In this document: piece by piece, positions 43,729 to 49,977 of the stretch | Numbering within the stretch: position 1 is the stretch's first letter | Layout: each line of letters starts with the position of its first letter | DNA from: an uncultured Bacteroidales bacterium | GTDB lineage: Bacteria; Bacteroidota; Bacteroidia; Bacteroidales; Paludibacteraceae | NCBI GenBank assembly: GCA_903901975.1 | Contig: CAIUTB010000152.1 | Coordinates: 1 to 49,977 of the forward strand | Direction: 5' to 3' | Length of the DNA: 49,977 nucleotides | Made by a program: the position numbers and the translations under genes | The notes under the pieces: generated by a model | Seen by the model: the letters and a program-made list of their open reading frames with translations, nothing else | Told to the model about the DNA's origin: nothing | Databases searched by the model: none

Positions 43729-45126
43729 TGAGTTTCGACTCAAAACACAAAATACGTGTTGAGCGTTCTTTGAAATACTGATACATCAAAAAAAGTCAAT
43801 AATTAAATATTAACTCCAGATTCAGCGGAGCAAATTTATTTTATGTGAAGAACGAACTGACTATTAATACAAGTTATCTCCGTAATTGTTTACGCAAGTA
43901 AGCAATGAGATGTATAACAATGCTAATGGTTTTACGGTCTCTTACTAAAATAGAATTCCCAATGGGTCAGACTCTATAAATATAATTATGGTGCGTTTGA
44001 ATAAAACGTAACCCTGTCTCTAAGACAGGAAAGCCGGGTAGTCGGGGAAGGGAATTCTATAAAAAGTAATTCGTTACTTATATTCATTTTCGGTCACAAA
44101 AGTAGAAACAGCAATGTTTTGAACTTGTTTCAAAAAATTCCGGACGAGCAGTACAAAAAAATTAAAAGTCGCGGTAGTTCAGTATTTAATAATTTAAATG
44201 AGTTTATTATTGAACGAATTTTATTTTTTGGTAATACTACCAACAGAGTAAAACAGTCGAGAGTAAATGAACTGTATTAGTAAAAGCTTAATAGCGATAT
44301 TGAGATTATGCTAATAAGATGAAGCCAACGAAGTCAGTGGGTCTGAATGCAAAAAATTTAATACCAGAACACAGGAAAAACCGAAACCGCTTTAACAGGG
44401 GGTAGGCGTTCGACCGACGTGAGAAGGGATAAATTGTCGGAGAGCTAAAGGGATAGGCAACTATCCACAGATGCGAAACCGTAAAAAGCATCAGAGTCAA
44501 CCAATTTTCAGGGTAATTTTGCAATAACAAAGTGACTGTAAAGACACCTATATTGTCAAAATCTGGAGCTATGCAAATAGTGGTAAACCCGGAATGTTGG
44601 AAATGATAACGAACAGCAACTCATCCACCGCTATTTTTATTGGTCAAACAATGAAAATATTGATACAGAATTTCAATTTCTATTGACAGGTGATTTGAGT
44701 GCTTTGAGTAGAAGTGATTCGACTGTAAAACCGTAAAGGAAGATAAAGCGGAACACAAACTTTGCAGCAACAGGTTTAAAAAAACTAACGAGCAATCGTT
44801 TGTAAACAAATCTGATACAATTTGGATATTGTCAACAAGTGGTTTTGAAAGAAACTGCATACAACAAGCTAAATTTAGTAAAGTTAAAAACGAATCGAAG
44901 TCAGATGTGGCTGCAATAAGCAATCTGCGGAGTAGGAGAGAATGGACAAATTGGTAAAACAGTTTGGAAAATTAATCCGAAGCAGAAAGATACAGCAGTA
45001 ATATGCAGGCTAACCGCCGGCATTTTAAAACAGATCCAAATCAAACTCATGGTGGCTAAATCAGTATTATAAGATATTAACATAGTAATTGTGTTCAAAA
45101 GAGGGTGCCCTAAAAGGCACCCTCTT
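43729..45126 (+). ncRNA. Candidate long structured non-coding RNA (about 1.4 kb), class unknown
   Basis: No frame here codes for a recognisable protein, and the plus strand is purine-rich. The 5' end is a hairpin with a TTCG loop (43729-43742), then an AACAC/GTGTT hairpin, then a boxA-like GTTCTTTGAAATAC (43765-43778). Other helices include ATTGTTTAC-GCAA-GTAAGCAAT (43885-43906, GNRA loop) inside ATCTC/GAGAT; TAGAATTCCC (43951-43960) with GGGAATTCTA (44050-44059), enclosing CCTGTCT/AGACAGG and CGTTT/AAACG; AAGTAA-TTCG-TTACTT (44064-44079); GGTAGT/ACTACC (44173, 44236); GGATAG-GCAA-CTATCC (44451-44466); and a 10-bp helix 44575-44584 with 44627-44636. The loop of the GATGC/GCATC hairpin (44470-44492) contains ACCGTAAAA, complementary to 43930-43938. 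It is not tmRNA, RNase P RNA or a group II intron by any motif I can find. Confidence 0.55.
45098..45126. terminator. Strong hairpin at the end of the long RNA
   Basis: AAGAGGGTGCC and GGCACCCTCTT form an 11-bp perfect stem with loop CTAAAA. The T-tract is short on both strands (the minus strand has CTCTTTT). It would separate the long RNA from the DhaL-DegV gene. Confidence 0.6.
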
Positions 45127-45256
45127 ACTGTTAATATACCCTCTTGCACAAATACGGCATTTTCTTGTATCCCCATACGCTCGATTCCGTATTGAAATAC
45201 TCATTCAAATAAAACTTATTTGTCTTTATACTGTTTGTTGTTGTAAATACAGCTCA

Positions 45257-47050
45257 ATGATAAATAAACCAATCTCGCAACTTGACGGTCGCCTATTATA
45301 TTACGCTTTCAAGGCAGGCGGTCAAAGAATTCTCCAACAACAAGCTGAAATAAATAAAATCAATGTTTTTCCCGTAAACGATAAAGATACCGGTACTAAT
45401 TTAGCATCCACTATTCGTTCTGTGTTAGATAACACAACACCACACAAATCCTATAAAACAACCCTGAATCGAATTGCTGAAAATGCATTGATGGGTGCAC
45501 GTGGAAATTCGGGGATAATTTTTGCTCAGTTTCTTTATGGAATGAATCTTGGAACAACTGAAAAAGGAATTATTTCGGTTTCGGAATTTGTTGATAGTGT
45601 GCTAAAATCAATTCCATTCATGTACGAGGCTGTTGCAGATCCGATTGAAGGTACTATGATTACAGTAATTAAAGAATGGTCGGAATCAATTGCCTCTAAT
45701 CCAAAATCAACTGATTTCCGTAAATTTATTGTAGAATCGCTCGAAGCTTTGAATAAATCGTTGGAAGAAACGAGGCATATGATGAAATTACTTCGACAGA
45801 CTAATGTGGTTGATGCCGGTGCTAAAGGGTTTGTCGTTTTTATAGAGGGAATAATTGAATTTATACGAAGCAATAATATTCGAAAATTCGTATCACAACC
45901 AAATGAAACTTTAGTTTTGCTACATGATGAAGACCTACACGAGGGTGAAATAACGTTCAGGTATTGTACAGAGGCAATTCTAAAAAATCTGAAGGTGACA
46001 AGGTCTGAACTTCAGAATCTTCTTAGAAAAGATGGCGATTCCGTAGTTGTGGCGGGTTCTGAAAGCCTTACCCGAATTCATATTCATACAAATGACCCGG
46101 CTGAATTGTTTTATAAATTGAAAGATGTTGGAACAATTGCTTTTCAAAAGGCCGACGATATGATTCAGCAAAATGAAGCTGCCACCAATAGGAAGTGGAA
46201 TATTGCATTGGTTACAGATTCCACCTGTGACTTGTCGCAAGACTTAATTGATTTTTATCAGATTTATACCCTTCCGTTGAATATCAATTTTGGAGATAAT
46301 CATTATCTGGACAAGGTAACCATAACGCCCGATCATTTCTACGATTTACTGGAAAGTAGTCCTGATTTTCCCAAAACGTCACAAATAAACGAACATAGCT
46401 TTGTAAATCTCTATTCTCATTTGGCATCCCATTATGATGCTATTATTTCTATTCATCTTACTTCGCATTTTAGCGGAACCTATCAGAATAGCGTAAAAGC
46501 TGCAGAAAAGATATCTTCTGAATTCAATAAACCGGTATATTCAATTGATTCTAAAACCCTTTCAGGTTCGCTGGGATTGTTGACCCTACGTATTGCAAAG
46601 TCTATAGAAGCCGGTTTGTCACCTTCTGAAATAGTAGAATCTGCAAATAAGTGGAGATCTGATGCTAAGATATTTGTCAGTGTAAAAGACCTGAAGTATA
46701 TGATAAAAGGTGGGCGCGTTTCCAAACAAAAAGGCTTTATAGCCAATCTGCTGAACGTCAAACCTATTGTGTCGATGGCCGAATCAGGGAAATCCGTTTT
46801 ATTTGGGCAGGCTTTTAGTCAGCAGGCTAATATAAATAAGGTAATGAAGCATATCCTGAAAATTAGTGTGGGAAAAACAGTGTGGAATTATATTGTACTG
46901 CATGCTCATAATGAGTCTGGTGCAGATATTTACATTCAAAAAATGCTCGAACTAACAGGCAAAAGACCTGTTTCAGTAGTTGATATCTCACCGGTAATTG
47001 GAATGAATGCAGGCAACGGAACAATTGCAGTCGCTTTATTGTTTGATTAA
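45257..47050 (+). CDS. DhaL (DAK2)-DegV fusion, fatty acid kinase-like
   Basis: A 597-residue protein that appears to fuse the two halves of the fatty acid kinase system. The N-terminal DhaL domain (about 1-200) is FakA-like, with FPVNDKDTGTNLAST (usually PDGDTGTN; both metal-ligand aspartates remain) and GARGNSGIIFAQFL. A middle domain (about 205-300) follows. The C-terminal DegV domain (about 310-597) is FakB-like, with LVTDSTCDLS, FPKTSQINEHSF, SIHLTSHFSGTYQNS, and IGMNAGNGTIAV at the end. FakB holds a fatty acid while FakA phosphorylates it to acyl phosphate, a precursor for phospholipid; plsY lies downstream, which fits. I chose ATG 45257; the frame stays open to 45089 but the extra part is low-complexity. 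Confidence 0.9.
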   Translation: MINKPISQLDGRLLYYAFKAGGQRILQQQAEINKINVFPVNDKDTGTNLASTIRSVLDNTTPHKSYKTTLNRIAENALMGARGNSGIIFAQFLYGMNLGTTEKGIISVSEFVDSVLKSIPFMYEAVADPIEGTMITVIKEWSESIASNPKSTDFRKFIVESLEALNKSLEETRHMMKLLRQTNVVDAGAKGFVVFIEGIIEFIRSNNIRKFVSQPNETLVLLHDEDLHEGEITFRYCTEAILKNLKVTRSELQNLLRKDGDSVVVAGSESLTRIHIHTNDPAELFYKLKDVGTIAFQKADDMIQQNEAATNRKWNIALVTDSTCDLSQDLIDFYQIYTLPLNINFGDNHYLDKVTITPDHFYDLLESSPDFPKTSQINEHSFVNLYSHLASHYDAIISIHLTSHFSGTYQNSVKAAEKISSEFNKPVYSIDSKTLSGSLGLLTLRIAKSIEAGLSPSEIVESANKWRSDAKIFVSVKDLKYMIKGGRVSKQKGFIANLLNVKPIVSMAESGKSVLFGQAFSQQANINKVMKHILKISVGKTVWNYIVLHAHNESGADIYIQKMLELTGKRPVSVVDISPVIGMNAGNGTIAVALLFD

Positions 47051-47071
47051 TAATATTAAAAAAAAGTATAT

Positions 47072-47845
47072 ATGATTCCATTAATTGTTCAGGGTTTTCT
47101 TCTGATTTTAGCTATGATGTCCACTTTATGGATTATCAGTGTGATTCTCAAAAATGCGAGTATTGTTGATCTTTTTTGGGGCTTAGGCTTTGTTGCTGTC
47201 AATACATTTTATTTTATTAATACTGATATTACAGCAGCCAAAACAATACTTATGGTGCTTGTAACCATTTGGGGGTTAAGGTTATCTATTTATTTGGCAT
47301 GGAGAAATATTGGTAAAGAAGAAGATTTCAGGTATAAAGAATTTCGAAAAAAATACGGAGAGAAAAATTACTGGTGGATAAGCTTTTTCCAGACATTCCT
47401 CCTACAGGGTATTTTGATGTGGATTATTTCAATGACATTATATGGCGTGAATCGTTATTCAACTTCTCACGAATTAAGTATTATTGATTACGTAGCGGTA
47501 ATTGTGTGGCTTGTTGGGTTTGTTTTCGAAGCCGGAGGCGATATGCAATTAGCACGATTTAAATCAAATCTTTCAAATAAGGGAAAAGTGCTTAATAGGG
47601 GTTTTTGGCATTATACACGCCACCCCAATTATTTTGGTGATTCTGCGGTTTGGTGGGCTTATGCCTTGTTTTGTTTGTCAGCAGGTAGCTTTGGCTTAGT
47701 TGCAGGGTCAGTAATTATGACATTGTTGATTATAAAAGTTTCCGGGGTCGCCTTGCTCGAAAAATCATTGAAAGTTCAAAAGCCTGAATATACAGATTAT
47801 ATTAAGCGGACAAGTTCATTTCTTCCCTGGTTTCCCAAAAAATAA
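47072..47845 (+). CDS. DUF1295 membrane protein (steroid 5-alpha-reductase-like fold)
   Basis: A 257-residue integral membrane protein with about six predicted segments. The DUF1295 hallmarks are present: ASIVDLFWGLGF near the start, LRLSIYLAWRN, and the C-terminal catalytic-like region GFWHYTRHPNYFGDSAVWWA followed by LLEKSLKVQKPEYTDYIKRTSSFLPWFPK. The latter resembles the NADPH- or SAM-binding part of steroid 5-alpha-reductases and isoprenylcysteine methyltransferases. The substrate is probably a lipid but unknown. It follows the DhaL-DegV gene by 21 bp and precedes plsY in one operon, which supports a lipid role. Confidence 0.9.
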   Translation: MIPLIVQGFLLILAMMSTLWIISVILKNASIVDLFWGLGFVAVNTFYFINTDITAAKTILMVLVTIWGLRLSIYLAWRNIGKEEDFRYKEFRKKYGEKNYWWISFFQTFLLQGILMWIISMTLYGVNRYSTSHELSIIDYVAVIVWLVGFVFEAGGDMQLARFKSNLSNKGKVLNRGFWHYTRHPNYFGDSAVWWAYALFCLSAGSFGLVAGSVIMTLLIIKVSGVALLEKSLKVQKPEYTDYIKRTSSFLPWFPKK

Positions 47846-47860
47846 ATACAAAATTATACT

Positions 47861-48127
47861 ATGACATTCATTCTTAATAATCTCTGGTTAATACTTTTTG
47901 TTGTATGGGGTTTACCCCTGAGCATGTATCGTAGTAAATTCCGCAAAATAGTTTATCAAACCAATAGTTGGATTATTAATATTAAACCGGTCTTTCTGAA
48001 AGAAATCAAAGCTTTAATTGGAAATATCTATCCGGAGAATCATTCTTATCTGAAATTCAGGAATTTCTACCGATTTTATCTGGCTTTGTATTTCGTGTTG
48101 TTTCTTCTGTATCTTTATTTTAAATGA
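47861..48127 (+). CDS. Small two-segment membrane protein of unknown function
   Basis: An 88-residue protein I do not recognise. It has an N-terminal hydrophobic helix (NNLWLILFVVWGLPLSMY), a basic middle part (YRSKFRKIVYQTNSW) and a C-terminal hydrophobic helix rich in Phe, Tyr and Leu. The stop codon overlaps the plsY start (ATGA), so translation is coupled. The gene is 15 bp after the DUF1295 gene. Codon use is like the neighbours. A helper or regulator of lipid synthesis is possible on position alone. Confidence 0.75.
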   Translation: MTFILNNLWLILFVVWGLPLSMYRSKFRKIVYQTNSWIINIKPVFLKEIKALIGNIYPENHSYLKFRNFYRFYLALYFVLFLLYLYFK

Positions 48128-48735
48128 GAATTATAGTTGAAATATCGTTGATATTGTTGGCGTATCTTTTTGGCTCTATACCATTTGGGTATCTTTTTAC
48201 ACTTAAATTTGCCGGAAAGAATATCCGTGAGCTAGGAAGTGGGAACATAGGCTCTACAAATGTTCGACGTGTAGCTGGAGCTAAAATTGCCTTTTTGACT
48301 CAAGTTTGCGATATGCTGAAAGGACTTCTGTCGGTTGCAACAATCCTACTTTTTCAATATACAAAGTGCTATACATTTAGTGAAACATATATTTATCAGA
48401 TTGCATTCGCTTCTATTTTGGGTCATAACTTTAGCATATTCTTGAATTTTAAAGGTGGCAAAGGGGTGAATACAACGCTGGGAGCATCCATTTTACTCAG
48501 TCCAATTACCGTTCTGGTTGCTGTTTTAGTTTTTTATATAGTTAAATTGAGCACGAAATATGTGTCTTTGGGTTCCATTTGCCTGTCCGTAACACTTCCG
48601 GTGTGTGAATTTATGATTCATAAATCGACCATGCTTTTTGTGTATTTCCTTTTTTCTTCAGCTCTCATTATTATTATGCACCTTCCAAATATCGCACGGT
48701 TAATCAATGGGAATGAAAATAAATCCCAAAATTGA
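48124..48735 (+). CDS. plsY: Acyl phosphate:glycerol-3-phosphate acyltransferase
   Basis: PlsY moves an acyl group from acyl phosphate to glycerol-3-phosphate, the first step of phospholipid synthesis, in the inner membrane. The 203-residue product has about five membrane segments and the three family motifs: SGNIGSTNVRRV (motif 1), FKGGKGVNTTLGA (motif 2) and KYVSLGSICLSVTLP (motif 3). The start overlaps the stop of the small membrane gene by 4 bp. With a fatty acid kinase-like gene at the head of the same operon, the acyl phosphate donor could be made by that neighbour. Confidence 0.95.
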   Translation: MRIIVEISLILLAYLFGSIPFGYLFTLKFAGKNIRELGSGNIGSTNVRRVAGAKIAFLTQVCDMLKGLLSVATILLFQYTKCYTFSETYIYQIAFASILGHNFSIFLNFKGGKGVNTTLGASILLSPITVLVAVLVFYIVKLSTKYVSLGSICLSVTLPVCEFMIHKSTMLFVYFLFSSALIIIMHLPNIARLINGNENKSQN

Positions 48736-49085
48736 TTTATTTTATCCTTTGAATTAAAAAAAATAAATCAACAAATAGTGCTTATCTTAATAATTTTCTG
48801 CTCAAATAAGTTAATAAATATACGTTTGTTGCTTATTTTGTATTGATAATCCAATTATTGGATTGAATTCCATTGTATATTATAACCGAAAATTCTTGTT
48901 CGCCCCATTGCTTTTGGAGAAAAATTTGCTTTTGAAAGATTCTTTTTTCAGTTTAAAATAGCACTTATTCGACAAATGTATTGGTGATTAAATAATAATT
49001 TAAAAATAATTTCATTGTGATTCAATTTATTATCAGCTATTTAAATAAATAGTATATTTTATATCAGGATTATTTCAATAAATGA
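48736..49085. other. Gene-free AT-rich spacer before the rRNA promoters
   Basis: I see no gene here. The only structure is a short palindrome AATCCAATTATTGGATT near 48848-48864, which lacks a T-tract and is a weak terminator candidate for plsY. Confidence 0.5.
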
Positions 49086-49117
49086 TTTGTTTTATAATAA
49101 AAAAGTATCTACTTTTG
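49086..49117 (+). promoter_or_regulatory. rRNA operon promoter P1
   Basis: TTTG at 49086-49089 and TACTTTTG at 49110-49117, 20 bp apart, fit the Bacteroidota consensus. Confidence 0.75.
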
Positions 49118-49235
49118 CACCCGCTTTACAAGAGAGTCCTGTTACGTTTCTGGTTGAAAGGATGTTGTTAAAAGGGCGTTTTTTAAAATGAGGGATTGAC
49201 AAATTAGAAATTAAATAGATATTTTTTTAAAAAGT

Positions 49236-49266
49236 TTTGGTAGTTTAGAAATTTGGATTACCTTTG
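49236..49266 (+). promoter_or_regulatory. rRNA operon promoter P2
   Basis: TTTG at 49236-49239 and TACCTTTG at 49259-49266, 19 bp apart, form a second consensus promoter. The leader to the mature 16S end would be about 360 nt. It contains a boxA-like GATCTTTGGAAATAC at 49430-49444. Confidence 0.8.
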
Positions 49267-49631
49267 CAGTCCGTTTCGCTCAAATTTTTTCGAAATGAGT
49301 AAAACAAAACAAGTTATCAAATCGGGAGCGATTAGATAATCACACAAGAAGTCTTGATAAACAAATCACTGTGAAGTGGTCTTACTAATTTGAAATTGCA
49401 AAATTGAGAATTGGAAATTGTCAAGCATCGATCTTTGGAAATACATGAACAACAAATAATGTAGTATAAGGAAGGGAACATTTTTTACAAATGGGAGATT
49501 TTCTATAGTTTGCCGTTGACCTTTAAAAGTTGGCAGTTAAATACAGAGAATCAAATTATTTTTTTTTTATACCACGTCAATTTTCTAATAAATCAAAAAA
49601 GAGATAGCATCCGAGCAAATAATAAAAAGAT

Positions 49632-49977
<346 letters not shown>

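Noticed and set aside
44013-44970. RNase P RNA or tmRNA
   Set aside because: AGGAAAGCCGGG, GGTAAACCC and AGAGAATG loosely recall RNase P conserved blocks, but they are spread over about 900 nt and differ at key bases. No tRNA-like end or tag frame for tmRNA is visible.
43991-45010. Group II intron starting at GTGCG (43991)
   Set aside because: The 5' pentamer fits, but I found no domain V-type hairpin with the AGC...GTTC pattern, no branch-point domain and no reverse transcriptase.
44306-45176. Short minus-strand open frames (74-100 codons) in the long-RNA region
   Set aside because: None has a recognisable domain, promoter or typical codon use, and they are antisense to the purine-rich structured strand.
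45089-45256. Upstream extension of the DhaL-DegV frame
   Set aside because: The 56 extra codons overlap the terminator hairpin and encode a low-complexity sequence unlike the family; MINKPISQLDGR is the natural start.

Overview
The window comes from a Bacteroidota genome, most likely Bacteroidales and perhaps close to Paludibacter. Four things point there: the 5' end of a 16S rRNA gene at the right edge has Bacteroidota-type sequence; promoters fit TTTG-N18-20-TAnnTTTG; Shine-Dalgarno sequences are nearly absent; and the families present (DUF5687 permease, SusD, FISUMP, ORF6N, a DhaL-DegV fusion) are typical of the phylum.

Layout. 1-9.6 kb is housekeeping: acpP facing purN, a DODA-type dioxygenase, an SRPBCC protein, a gamma-carbonic anhydrase, a DUF5687/ABC-ATPase exporter pair, a metallo-beta-lactamase-fold hydrolase, then a short Mpl-like Mur ligase relative, dCMP deaminase and an S41 protease. 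9.6-27.1 kb is a large leftward signalling block: two NarL-type response regulators, a PocR-PAS HisKA_3 kinase, a REC-PAS-GAF-PAS HisKA_3 kinase, a HAMP-GAF hybrid kinase with two receivers, a CheR methyltransferase and an 8-PAS/1-GAF sensor that has no kinase domain and is split by a one-base frameshift. Three of the spacers in this block carry the same diverged hairpin element, and the flanking control regions carry TGTAGYAT palindromes that may be binding sites for the regulators.

27.8-33.8 kb holds purD, an NtrC-like regulator without a DNA-binding domain, ychF and a DEAD-box helicase. 33.9-37.4 kb is AT-rich and accessory: two ORF6N genes, one broken by a stop codon, sharing a 226-bp near-identical tail, then a voltage-gated ion channel followed 4 bp later by a PD-(D/E)XK HsdR_N-type nuclease. 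38.2-41.2 kb encodes an unusual FISUMP-SusD fusion with no SusC beside it. 41.4-43.6 kb is an operon of an AlaX-like editing protein, mtgA, lipB and a VF530 protein.

43.6-45.1 kb contains no credible protein gene. It looks like one long structured RNA: a good promoter, a boxA-like element also seen in the 16S leader of this window, GNRA- and UUCG-capped hairpins, a 10-bp long-range closing helix, a possible loop pseudoknot, and a strong hairpin at the end. I do not recognise the class, and I consider it the best candidate here for something undescribed. The window ends with a DhaL-DegV fusion, a DUF1295 protein, a small membrane protein, plsY, and a ribosomal RNA operon with two promoters.

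All calls come from reading the sequence; no database or folding search was run.
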